From contig NZ_JAASQN010000001.1 in NCBI RefSeq assembly GCF_011762125.1, positions 806,001 to 870,000 on the forward strand: 64,000 bases of DNA. Reading direction: 5' to 3'. Position 1 is the first letter of the stretch. The number at the start of each line of letters is the position of its first letter. The notes beneath the pieces are model-generated. The model searched no databases. It was not told where the DNA came from and was given only the letters and a program-made list of their open reading frames with translations. Shown here one piece after another: positions 17,490-25,139 of this stretch. Source of the stretch: Sphingopyxis panaciterrae. GTDB lineage: Bacteria > Pseudomonadota > Alphaproteobacteria > Sphingomonadales > Sphingomonadaceae. The translations under genes were made by a program, and so were the position numbers.

Positions 17490-18245
17490 ATGGCGATCAA
17501 GCATCCGGTCATCGTTTCGCATGAAATGACCAGTTTCGTGGGGCGGGGGGCATGCGACCGCCGCCTGCTGCCACCCGACGCGCTCCTGCTCGGATTCCAC
17601 GATATCGGCGAACCGGTGGTAAGCGTGCTGGGCGCTCGCGACCTCGACGGCGACGCCGGCGACCATCTGCTGGTGTTCGCGGTGTCGCGCGCGGCGTGCC
17701 GCCGGTTGTTCAAGGCGGTCCCCGCCGCGGATGCGCGCTGGTATCTGCCGTCGGACCTGCGCGCGCTGGGCCAGTCGATCGTCGCGCCCGACAGCGACGG
17801 CGCTGCCGCCGACACGCTGCGGCTGGCGCGCAGCATCGAATTGCTCTGCCAGTTCTTCGCCGCGCTCGATGAAGGGCGGCTGGTCGCGGTCGAGGGTGTC
17901 ACCGGTCTGGGCGAGAGCGATATCGCGCGGATCGCCGCGGCGCGGCGCATGGTCGACGAACGCTGGCCCGAGAAACTGACGCTCGACGATATCGCGCGAA
18001 GCTGCGGCATCAATCGCGACAAGCTCACGCGCGGCTTTCGCGAAATCTATCAATGCACGGTCGCCGAGGCGCTGAGCGAGCGGCGGCTGAAGCAGGCGCA
18101 GCAGATGCTCGCGGCGAGCGACCTGCCGGTGGGCAGCATCGGCTATCGCTGCGGCTATCTCAACAACGCCAGCTTCACGCGCGCCTTTTCGCGGCGCTTC
18201 GGTATGGCGCCGACCGAGATGCGCAGGGTGGGGATTGCGGCATGA
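17490..18245 (+). CDS. AraC-family transcriptional regulator
   Basis: A 251-residue protein whose C-terminal ~100 residues form the paired helix-turn-helix of AraC regulators (LTLDDIARSCGINRDKLTR, then GSIGYRCGYLNNASFTRAF). The N-terminal ~130 residues do not match a sensor domain I can name. GGAG lies just before the ATG. Its stop overlaps the start of the GntR gene as ATGA, so the two regulators form one unit. Confidence 0.86.
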   Translation: MAIKHPVIVSHEMTSFVGRGACDRRLLPPDALLLGFHDIGEPVVSVLGARDLDGDAGDHLLVFAVSRAACRRLFKAVPAADARWYLPSDLRALGQSIVAPDSDGAAADTLRLARSIELLCQFFAALDEGRLVAVEGVTGLGESDIARIAAARRMVDERWPEKLTLDDIARSCGINRDKLTRGFREIYQCTVAEALSERRLKQAQQMLAASDLPVGSIGYRCGYLNNASFTRAFSRRFGMAPTEMRRVGIAA

Positions 18246-18955
18246 GCGAAGCGATGCAGATCGTCGACAACGGGCGCGGTTCGCTGGTCGAACGGGCGAT
18301 GGATTTCGTGCGCGACCATATTCGCGAGCGCGACCTGAAGGTCGGCGACACATTGCCCGGCGAGGGCAGTTTTGCCGCCGAGATGGGGGTGAGCCGCCCG
18401 GTGATGCGCGAGGCGTTCGGCGCGCTTGCGGCGCTGCGGCTTGTCGATGTCGGCAACGGGCGGCGCCCGCGCGTGGGCGCGATCGACGGATCGGTGATGG
18501 CAGCGTCGATGGGGCATGCGGTCAACACCGCGCAGGTGAGTCTGGCCGATGTGTGGGAGGTGCGGCGGACGCTGGAGCTGCGTACCGCCGAACTGGCGGC
18601 GGCGAACCGCAGCGACGAACAGGCGCGCGCGATCCTGGCGGCGGCGCACGGGCTGGCAATCCAGGACGATGAGGCCGCGCGGACTGCGGCTGATACCGCG
18701 TTTCACCAGACGATCGCGGCGGCGAGCGGCAATCCGCTCTTCTACCAGATCGTGCGCTCGTTCGAGGAGTTGATGGAGCTGGCTGTCCCGCGCGCCTGGC
18801 AGGGTCGGACGACCAGCGCGGAGCGCGAGGAAACGCTGGCGCTGCACCGCGAGGTCGCCGAGGCGATCGCGGCGCGCGAACCGGCGCGGGCGCGGATCGC
18901 GATGGAGCGCCATTTCGCCAATTCGATCGGCGAGCTGCTCAAGAGCGGCGGATAG
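18242..18955 (+). CDS. GntR-family regulator, FadR/LldR (FCD) type
   Basis: A 237-residue regulator with an N-terminal winged HTH (PGEGSFAAEMGVSRPVMREA) and a helical FCD effector domain; histidines consistent with its metal site are seen in FHQTIAAASGN, LHREVAEAI and MERHFANS. FCD regulators such as LldR and PdhR sense carboxylic acids including lactate and pyruvate, which fits the hydroxyacid dehydrogenase upstream. It probably binds the ATAGGT boxes at 12462 and 17422. Confidence 0.88.
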   Translation: MSEAMQIVDNGRGSLVERAMDFVRDHIRERDLKVGDTLPGEGSFAAEMGVSRPVMREAFGALAALRLVDVGNGRRPRVGAIDGSVMAASMGHAVNTAQVSLADVWEVRRTLELRTAELAAANRSDEQARAILAAAHGLAIQDDEAARTAADTAFHQTIAAASGNPLFYQIVRSFEELMELAVPRAWQGRTTSAEREETLALHREVAEAIAAREPARARIAMERHFANSIGELLKSGG

Positions 18956-18989
18956 ACGCTTGCCCTATATCCTGTTCCCGGGTTATAAG

Positions 18990-19001
18990 TTAGAATACTA
19001 A
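18990..19001. promoter_or_regulatory. MarR-type operator, site 1 (leuC)
   Basis: TTAGAATACTAA, one mismatch from the palindrome TTAGTATACTAA, with an AAGT extension on the right. It ends 22 bases before the leuC start. It is the first of eight related sites listed in this window. Confidence 0.72.
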
Positions 19002-19023
19002 GTAATTTCGGGCAAGGGACGAT

Positions 19024-20448
19024 ATGCGGGGCAAGGCGGCGGCGCGCACGCTCTACGACAAGATATGGGACGCGCATGTCGTCGCCGAGGATGAGGGCGA
19101 GACATTGCTCTACATCGACCTGCACCTGCTCCACGAAGTGACGTCGCCGCAGGCGTTTGCGGGACTCGCCGAGGCGGGCCGGGCGGTGCGCCGTCCCGAG
19201 CGGGTGCTGGCGCTGTCCGACCATAATGTGCCGACCGAGGGGCAGGCGGCGGGGCCGGCGGGGGTCGCCGACGACGAGGCGCGGGCGCAGCTCGAAGCGC
19301 TCGTCGCCAACACCGCGCGCGCGGGAATCGAGAATTTTCCGATGGGTGATCCGCGCGGCGGCATCGTTCATGTCGTCGGCCCCGAACAGGGGCGGTCGCA
19401 GCCGGGGATGACGATCGTCTGCGGCGACAGCCACACCTCGACCCACGGTGCGTTCGGCGCGCTCGCGTTCGGGATCGGGACGAGCGAGGTCGAGCATGTG
19501 CTGGCGACGCAGACGATCCGCCAGCGCCGCTCGCGCAACATGCGCGTAACCGTCGACGGGGCACTGGCGCCGCATGTCCATGCCAAGGATCTGGCGCTGC
19601 ACCTGCTCGGCGCGATCGGGGTCGATGGGGCGGCGGGGCATGTCATCGAATATGCGGGCGCAGCGGTGCGTGCGCTGTCGATGGAGGGGCGGATGACGCT
19701 GTGCAACCTCAGCATCGAAATGGGTGCGCGCGCAGGGCTGGTCGCACCCGACACGGTGACCCTTGCCTATCTCGCAGGGCGGCCCGCGGCGCCGAAGGAC
19801 GCGGCGTGGGACGCGGCGATGGCGCGCTGGCGGACGCTGGCGAGCGACGCGGGGGCGGTGTTCGATCGCGAGGTGCGGATCGATGCGCGCGATGTGCGGC
19901 CGATGGTGAGCTGGGGCACGAACCCGGCGCAGGTCGTCGCGGTCGACGGCCATGTCCCCGATGCGGCGGCGCTGGACGGCGTTGAAGCGCGCGCGGCGGC
20001 GACACGCGCGCTCGCCTATATGGACCTTGCTCCCGGCGCGCCGATCGCCGGAACGCGGCTCGATCGCGTCTTCATCGGAAGCTGCACCAACAGCCGGATC
20101 GAGGATTTGCGGGTCGTCGCCGAGATCGTTCGCGGCCGCCGTGTCGCGCCGCATGTCCGCGCGCTGGTCGTGCCGGGATCGGGGCTGGTCAAGCGGCAGG
20201 CCGAGGCCGAGGGGATCGACCTTGTGCTGCGCGCGGCGGGGTTCGACTGGCGCGAGCCCGGCTGTTCGATGTGCGTCGGGATGAACGCCGACCGGTTGCT
20301 GCCCGGCGAGCGCTGCGCCGCGACGTCGAACCGCAATTTCGAAAATCGCCAGGGGCGCGGCGGGCGGACGCATCTGATGAGCCCGGCGCTGGCGGCGGCC
20401 AGCGCAATCGCGGGGGCGATTGCGGCGCCAGAAACGCTGGCGAATTAG
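19024..20448 (+). CDS. leuC: 3-isopropylmalate dehydratase large subunit (LeuC family)
   Basis: A 474-residue aconitase-family subunit, close in length and pattern to E. coli LeuC. The three 4Fe-4S cysteines are visible in [13 protein letters not shown] and [10 protein letters not shown], and [19 protein letters not shown] is intact. The usual reaction is isomerisation of 2- to 3-isopropylmalate with LeuD. It is oddly placed: leuD faces it on the opposite strand, no leuB is nearby, and both halves carry the same MarR-type operator. A paralogue acting on another 2-alkylmalate in catabolism is therefore possible; the biosynthetic enzyme is the conservative call. Confidence 0.9.
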   Translation: MRGKAAARTLYDKIWDAHVVAEDEGETLLYIDLHLLHEVTSPQAFAGLAEAGRAVRRPERVLALSDHNVPTEGQAAGPAGVADDEARAQLEALVANTARAGIENFPMGDPRGGIVHVVGPEQGRSQPGMTIVCGDSHTSTHGAFGALAFGIGTSEVEHVLATQTIRQRRSRNMRVTVDGALAPHVHAKDLALHLLGAIGVDGAAGHVIEYAGAAVRALSMEGRMTLCNLSIEMGARAGLVAPDTVTLAYLAGRPAAPKDAAWDAAMARWRTLASDAGAVFDREVRIDARDVRPMVSWGTNPAQVVAVDGHVPDAAALDGVEARAAATRALAYMDLAPGAPIAGTRLDRVFIGSCTNSRIEDLRVVAEIVRGRRVAPHVRALVVPGSGLVKRQAEAEGIDLVLRAAGFDWREPGCSMCVGMNADRLLPGERCAATSNRNFENRQGRGGRTHLMSPALAAASAIAGAIAAPETLAN

Positions 20449-20470
20449 AGCATGATGATTTTACTCCGCC

Positions 20471-20555
20471 TCGTCATTGCGAGGAGCGAAGCGACGCGGC
20501 AATCCAGAGCATGCGTAAACCGCTCTGGATTGCTTCGCTCCGCTCGCAATGACGA
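20471..20555. repeat. 85-bp inverted repeat between leuC and leuD, second copy at 50155
   Basis: TCGTCATTGCGAG at the left end pairs with CTCGCAATGACGA at the right, and internal CGGCAATCCAGAG pairs imperfectly with CTCTGGATTGC. A nearly identical 85-bp copy lies at 50155-50239. It sits between two convergent genes, where it could fold in either transcript and serve as a bidirectional terminator. The dispersed copies suggest a REP/MITE-like element. Confidence 0.8.
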
Positions 20556-20563
20556 GATGGGGA

Positions 20564-21169
20564 TTAGGGTATAGTCATCAGACTCTCGATCGCCGCCTCG
20601 AAGCGCGCAATCGCGTCGGCATGGCGCAGCGTGCGCGTGATGTCGTCGAGCCCTTCCATCAGGATATGGCGATCGTCGGTATCGACATCGAACGCGATCG
20701 TTTCGCCCGACGCGAGGCGGATCCGCTGCGCCGCGAGATCGACCTCGATCGCGGCGTGTTGGGCCAGCGCGATCTCGCGGCGCAGATGGTCGCACAGCGT
20801 TTCGGACAGTCGGATGAGCAGCAGGCCGTTCTTGCGGGCATTGCCCGAGAAAATGTCGCCGAAGCTGGGGGCGATCACGCAGCGGATGCCGAAGTCGGTC
20901 AGCGCCCATACCGCATGTTCGCGCGACGAGCCGCAGCCGAAATTGCGGTCGGCGACCAGAATCCGCGCGTCGCGGCAGGCGGGCCGGTTGAGGACGAACG
21001 ACGCGCGCTCGCGGTCCGCGTCATCGAAGCGCAATTCCTGGAACAGATGCCGGCCGAGCCCGGTGCGCGTCAGCGCCTTCATATAGCGCGCGGGAATGAT
21101 CATGTCGGTATCGACGTTGGCGAGCGGCAACGGCGCCGCGACGCCCTTGACGCGGACAAATTTCTCCAC
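20564..21169 (-). CDS. leuD: 3-isopropylmalate dehydratase small subunit (LeuD family)
   Basis: A 201-residue small (swivel-domain) subunit beginning MEKFVRVKGVAAPLPLANVD, followed by MIIPARY and the NFGCGSSREHAVWAL motif. I start at the GTG at 21169, which has GGAGA five bases upstream and gives the normal LeuD N-terminus and length; an in-frame TTG at 21181 would add four residues. Together with leuC, 115 bases away and convergent, it should form the isomerase. A MarR-type operator lies 15-30 bases upstream. Confidence 0.9.
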   Translation of the reverse strand: MEKFVRVKGVAAPLPLANVDTDMIIPARYMKALTRTGLGRHLFQELRFDDADRERASFVLNRPACRDARILVADRNFGCGSSREHAVWALTDFGIRCVIAPSFGDIFSGNARKNGLLLIRLSETLCDHLRREIALAQHAAIEVDLAAQRIRLASGETIAFDVDTDDRHILMEGLDDITRTLRHADAIARFEAAIESLMTIP

Positions 21170-21185
21170 GGGATTCTCCAATAAC

Positions 21186-21197
21186 TTAGATTACTAA
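21186..21197. promoter_or_regulatory. MarR-type operator, site 2 (leuD/marR1)
   Basis: TTAGATTACTAA inside the larger dyad ACTTAG-ATTA-CTAAGT (21184-21199). It sits between leuD and the divergent MarR gene, close to the leuD start. Confidence 0.72.
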
Positions 21198-21360
21198 GTA
21201 ATTGGTCATGGCGCTCTTGTCCAATATTTTCGGGGGGTTGCGACAACGGTGTCCGCCAAAATGGTGATGAACAAGGTTGCCGCACGAATCTTCGTGTTCT
21301 AAGGTTAAGCGATAGGCGGACGTCCGCCCGATTTCAGGGGCCACGGCAGGGGGCATTGTT

Positions 21361-21867
21361 TTGGCCAAGAATTCAGAAGTTTATCGGAATCCGGCCGAAT
21401 ATTACACCGATCCGGAAAACAGCATCGGCTATCTGGCGCGGGTTGTCTTCCGGTCCTTTTCGCGGCTGCTGGAGCGCCGCACGCTGACGCACGACGTCTC
21501 GGCCGGCCAGTGGCGCTTCCTGCGCCAGTTGTGGCGCGAGGACGGGATTACCCAGCGCGAACTGTCCGAACGCGTCGGCATGCGCGAACCGACGACGGTC
21601 GTCGCGCTGAAGGGGCTGGAAAAGGCCGGGCTGATCACGCGCAAGAAGACCGAAGACGATCGCCGCAAGACCTTCATCCACCTGACGCCGCATGCGAAGA
21701 AACTCGAACTCGTCCTCGCGCCGATGAACGCCGAGATTCACGAGATCGCGACCAAGGGGCTGAGCGACGCGGAGGTCGAGATGCTGCAAGGGCTGATGCG
21801 CCGGGTGATCGACAACCTTGCCGATGAAACGCGCAAGCTGGCGGTGCTGTCCGACGTCAAGGCCTGA
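21361..21867 (+). CDS. MarR-family transcriptional regulator (MarR1)
   Basis: A 168-residue winged-helix regulator: ITQRELSERVGMREPTTVV is the recognition region and KTEDDRRKTFIHLTPHAKKL the wing and following strand. The start is a TTG with AGGGGG seven bases upstream. It is divergent from leuD with operator site 2 between them. In other sphingomonads, MarR proteins beside CoA-ligase genes are released by acyl-CoA compounds; the same ligand class is possible here but not shown. Confidence 0.87.
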   Translation: MAKNSEVYRNPAEYYTDPENSIGYLARVVFRSFSRLLERRTLTHDVSAGQWRFLRQLWREDGITQRELSERVGMREPTTVVALKGLEKAGLITRKKTEDDRRKTFIHLTPHAKKLELVLAPMNAEIHEIATKGLSDAEVEMLQGLMRRVIDNLADETRKLAVLSDVKA

Positions 21868-21929
21868 TCTTTCGCTTTCGCGCGGGGCAACGACGTCTTC
21901 TGACGGCCGGAAGCTGACATTGCCCTCCT

Positions 21930-22002
21930 CGTCACCCCGGATTTGATCCGGGGTCCATGACTTCGGCGCCGCATTGGATCCCGGATCGAGTCCGGGATGA
22001 CG
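21930..22002. repeat. Pair of short palindromic repeats after marR1
   Basis: CACCCCGGATTTGATCCGGGG and CCCGGATCGAGTCCGGG lie in tandem within the 276-bp space between marR1 and the BlaI gene. They belong to the same palindrome family as 5387-5415. Apart from these and the BlaI operators I see nothing else in this spacer. Confidence 0.65.
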
Positions 22003-22095
22003 AAGTGAGGGTGAGCGAACGGCAGCTCCCCACCCCGGCACCGCCATCGCACGCGCGCTCTGTATTAGCGCAACAAAACTCCTTGCCATGCATGC

Positions 22096-22126
22096 GCTAC
22101 AAATGTAGCTAGGCTACAAATGTAGC
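22096..22126. promoter_or_regulatory. Two tandem BlaI/MecI operators
   Basis: The perfect dyad GCTACAAATGTAGC occurs twice, at 22096-22109 and 22113-22126. TACA-N2-TGTA is the core recognised by BlaI/MecI repressors. The sites end 18 bases before the BlaI-type gene, so autoregulation of that gene and the M56 gene is very likely. Confidence 0.85.
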
Positions 22127-22143
22127 GCATGAGGTGATTCGCC

Positions 22144-22521
22144 ATGTTGTCCAGCCTGCCGCCACGCGAACGCGAGATCGTCGATATTCTCTATGCGAGG
22201 GGCGCATCGACGGTGTCCGAAATCGGCGATGCGCTGCCCGATCCGCTATCGGGATCGGCGATCCGCGCGATGCTGAAGCGGCTCGAGGCCAAGGGTTTCG
22301 TCGCGCGCGAACAGTCGGAGCGCGGCTTCGTCTATGCGCCGAGCGTGCCCGAGAAGGCGGCGAGCAAGTCGGCGCTTTCGCAGGTCGTGCGCGTCTTTTT
22401 CAACGGGTCGGCGACGAGCGCCGCCGCGGCGCTGCTCGGCATGCAGGACGATATGAGCGCGTCCGAACTCGACGAACTGGAAAAATTGATCGCCGATGCG
22501 CGCGAAGGGAGGGCCCAGTGA
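22144..22521 (+). CDS. BlaI/MecI/CopY-family transcriptional repressor
   Basis: A 125-residue repressor with an N-terminal winged helix (ASTVSEIGDALPDPLSGSAI, MLKRLEAKGFV) and a C-terminal dimerisation segment. In the BlaI-BlaR1 pairing, the membrane metallopeptidase encoded by the next gene cleaves or triggers loss of the repressor. Its stop shares a base with the next start. No beta-lactamase gene is near, so the target is probably the local operon rather than antibiotic resistance. Confidence 0.88.
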   Translation: MLSSLPPREREIVDILYARGASTVSEIGDALPDPLSGSAIRAMLKRLEAKGFVAREQSERGFVYAPSVPEKAASKSALSQVVRVFFNGSATSAAAALLGMQDDMSASELDELEKLIADAREGRAQ

Positions 22522-24284
22522 TGGCCGGCCCGATCACCGCCGCCGCCCTGATCGGGCTGGCGTGGAAGTCGGTGCTGGTCGCCGGGCTGACCTTGGCGCT
22601 GCTGCGCCTCGTCGGCTCGCGATCGGCGGGCGAACGCTCGCTGGTCGCGCATGCCGGGCTTGCCGCGTTGCTCGCGCTGCCGGTCGCGACGCTTCTGCTG
22701 CCGCAGTGGCAGCCGCTGCCGGCGCGCTGGTCGATCGAAGAAACCGCTCCCGCACCTTCGGCGGACGCGGCAAAGGCAATGGGGGGATCGGCGGCCGATC
22801 CGGTCTCCGCCGCGGCGCCAGTCCCTGTCGCGGCGGAAAAGGCCGGATCGCCGCCGGTCACATGGCGGGCGCTGGCCGATCTGGCGCCCTGGATATATGC
22901 GCTGCCGCTGGCGCTGCTCGCCGGCCTGATGGGAATCGCCGTCGTGCGGCTGTTCGCGATGCGCGGGCGCGCCGACGTGCTCGTCGAATCCTCGTGGCTC
23001 TCGGCGCTGGCCGAGGCGCAGCGGCGGATGGGCTTCAAACATGGCACCGCGCTGCTGGTCAGCGACGAATTGCGGTCGCCGATCAGCTGGGGCGTGCTGC
23101 GCCCGACGATCGTGCTGAGCCCGAAGGCGGTCGCGGCGGTGGGCGAGGCCGAAGCGATTATCGCGCACGAACTGGCGCATGTCGCGCGGCTCGACTGGGC
23201 GAAATTGCTCGCCGCGCGGCTGGCCTGCGCGGTCTTCTGGTTCAATCCCCTGGTGTGGATGCTGGCGCGCGAAAGCCATCAACTGCGCGAGGAGGCGGCC
23301 GATGATGCGGTGCTGATGGCCGATATCGACGGCCCCGATTATGCGACGCTGCTGGTCGGTGCGGCGCGCCACGACAATAAGGCGACGCTGATCGCGGCGC
23401 ACGGCGTTGCCCCGGCGCGGGGCAGCCTGAAACGCCGGATCACGCGCGTCCTCGACGGCAGTCTGAAGCGCGGGCCGGCGAGCGCGAGCTGGATCCTGAT
23501 GAGCCTGGTCGTGCTCGCGGGTATCACCGCGCCGCTCGCCGCCTTTTCGGCGACGGCGAAGCCCGCGGCGGCAAAGGATGTCCACGCCTCTGCCGCCGCC
23601 GCCGCTGCCACCACGGTTGCGGCAACGCAGCCCGCCGCAGCCGTGCCGGGTGCCGCTGGAACTGCAAATGGTCCGGCGCCCGCTGCGGCGGTGCCCGACG
23701 GGGGGCTGCCGGATGGGGCGCTGTCGACCGAGCAACTGGTTGGAATGCGGGCGGCCGGCGTCACCCCCGACGATGTCCGGCGCATGCGCGACAGCACAGG
23801 CCGGGTCGATGTCGAGGATGTCATCGCGGCGAAAGCGAGCGGCGTCGATGCGGCCTATGTCGGCCAGATGCGCGGCGTGTTCCCGGACGCCGACGTCGGC
23901 GAGCTGGTCGGCGCGCGCGCGGTGGGGATCGATGCCCCCTATGCGCGCGAGATGCGGTCGCTGTTCCCGCGCGTCGAGCTGGACGAGCTGGTGTCGATGC
24001 GGGCGCTGGGCGTCGATGGCAAATATGTCCGCGAGATGCGACGGGCCGGATATCCGCTGACGACGACCGACGACGCGATCGAGATGCGCGCGGTCGGTTA
24101 TGCCCGGCCGCCGCGCTCGCCAAGTCCGCCGCGTCCGCCGCGCGCCAGCGGTATGATGGAGGCTCGCGGCGCCGACGGCAGCATGGCACGGATCGGACCG
24201 GGCGGCGCCATGGAAGCGCGCAGCGCTGATGGCAGGGTCGCCCGCATCGGGATGCCCGAGACGCCCGAGACGTCCGAAGACTGA
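22521..24284 (+). CDS. M56-family (BlaR1-like) membrane metallopeptidase with C-terminal repeats
   Basis: A 587-residue protein. Hydrophobic helices occupy roughly residues 5-75 and 118-140, the zinc motif HELAH is at about 216-220 and is followed by a helix ending near ARESHQLREEAADDAVL, and another membrane segment lies near 330. A low-complexity Ala/Pro linker leads to about four copies of a ~27-residue repeat (roughly 400-530) of the type LVxMRALGVDGKYVREMR. The penicillin-binding sensor domain of BlaR1 is absent; the repeat domain takes its place. Expected role: sensing an envelope signal and cleaving the BlaI partner. Confidence 0.85.
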   Translation: MAGPITAAALIGLAWKSVLVAGLTLALLRLVGSRSAGERSLVAHAGLAALLALPVATLLLPQWQPLPARWSIEETAPAPSADAAKAMGGSAADPVSAAAPVPVAAEKAGSPPVTWRALADLAPWIYALPLALLAGLMGIAVVRLFAMRGRADVLVESSWLSALAEAQRRMGFKHGTALLVSDELRSPISWGVLRPTIVLSPKAVAAVGEAEAIIAHELAHVARLDWAKLLAARLACAVFWFNPLVWMLARESHQLREEAADDAVLMADIDGPDYATLLVGAARHDNKATLIAAHGVAPARGSLKRRITRVLDGSLKRGPASASWILMSLVVLAGITAPLAAFSATAKPAAAKDVHASAAAAAATTVAATQPAAAVPGAAGTANGPAPAAAVPDGGLPDGALSTEQLVGMRAAGVTPDDVRRMRDSTGRVDVEDVIAAKASGVDAAYVGQMRGVFPDADVGELVGARAVGIDAPYAREMRSLFPRVELDELVSMRALGVDGKYVREMRRAGYPLTTTDDAIEMRAVGYARPPRSPSPPRPPRASGMMEARGADGSMARIGPGGAMEARSADGRVARIGMPETPETSED

Positions 24285-24386
24285 CGCCCGGCCGCTAGGC
24301 CACACCAGACTCCATTAACCCTTGTTTGAACGTCGCTGCGGCGGCGAGCGATGATGCTCGCCCGGCGCATGTGAGGGAGAAATGCC

Positions 24387-25139
24387 ATGAAAATTTCGTT
24401 TCTTGCCGCCGGCGCCGCGCTGCTGACTATTTTTGCCTGTTCGGTTCCGAGCACCGCCGCCGATCCGTTGATGCTCGGCGGTATCGCATGGCAAGCGACG
24501 CCCGCGGCGGGGCGCACGACGGACGGCGGCAAGCCGCATCTGCGTGTCAGCCATAGCTCGTCGAGCAGCGACCTGTCGTTCGACCGCGGCCGCCCCGAAC
24601 TGGCTGGGGTGCAGGCGGCACTGCGCGGCGGGGCGGGGCCGGTCTCGTTCACGGTGGTGCACGAGGCGGGGACGCTCGCGTGCACGGGCACGTTGAAGCG
24701 CGCCTTCGACGGCGGGGGCCGTTGCCGTTTCACCTCCGATCCGCGTTTCGAGGCCGAGCTCGGGACGCGCGGGCTGGCGCCCGGGCGGCGGTCCGACCTG
24801 CTGGCGATGCTGCTGGTCGATGCGACGGTCGAACTTGCCGACGGGCTGGCGCGCGAGGGGGTGAAGGCGAAGGACAACGGCGACCTGATCGCGGCGGCGG
24901 CGCTCGAGGTGACCCCCGCCTATGTCCACGACCTTACATCGTCGGCGCTCATCCTCACCGACCTTGGCGATGCGATTGCGTGCAAGGCGCTTGGCGTCGA
25001 TGGCGCCTATGTCCGCGGCTTGGCGGTGACGGGATATACCAGGCTCAAGGCCGACGATGTGGTCAGCATGAAGGCGCTGGGAGTGTCGCCGGACTATGCG
25101 CAGGCGATGAACCGCGCAGCGAAAGGGAAGGGGCGGTGA
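24387..25139 (+). CDS. Exported protein sharing the repeat of the M56 peptidase
   Basis: A 250-residue protein with an N-terminal signal sequence (KISFLAAGAALLTIFAC; the cysteine could be a lipoprotein site, but a normal signal peptide ending in STAA is equally likely). The middle part is unrecognised. The last ~75 residues contain repeats such as AIACKALGVDGAYVRGLA and VVSMKALGVSPDYAQAM, the same unit found in the M56 protein upstream. A role as extracytoplasmic partner or ligand of that sensor is an inference. The stop overlaps the next start. Confidence 0.72.
   Translation: MKISFLAAGAALLTIFACSVPSTAADPLMLGGIAWQATPAAGRTTDGGKPHLRVSHSSSSSDLSFDRGRPELAGVQAALRGGAGPVSFTVVHEAGTLACTGTLKRAFDGGGRCRFTSDPRFEAELGTRGLAPGRRSDLLAMLLVDATVELADGLAREGVKAKDNGDLIAAAALEVTPAYVHDLTSSALILTDLGDAIACKALGVDGAYVRGLAVTGYTRLKADDVVSMKALGVSPDYAQAMNRAAKGKGR

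Noticed and set aside
22144..24284. Beta-lactam resistance regulator pair BlaI-BlaR1
   Set aside because: No beta-lactamase or PBP gene nearby and the penicillin-sensing domain is replaced by repeats.
22332..24305. 657-codon minus-strand open frame opposite the M56 gene
   Set aside because: Antisense shadow of a gene with clear metallopeptidase motifs and overlapping starts; protein is low-complexity.
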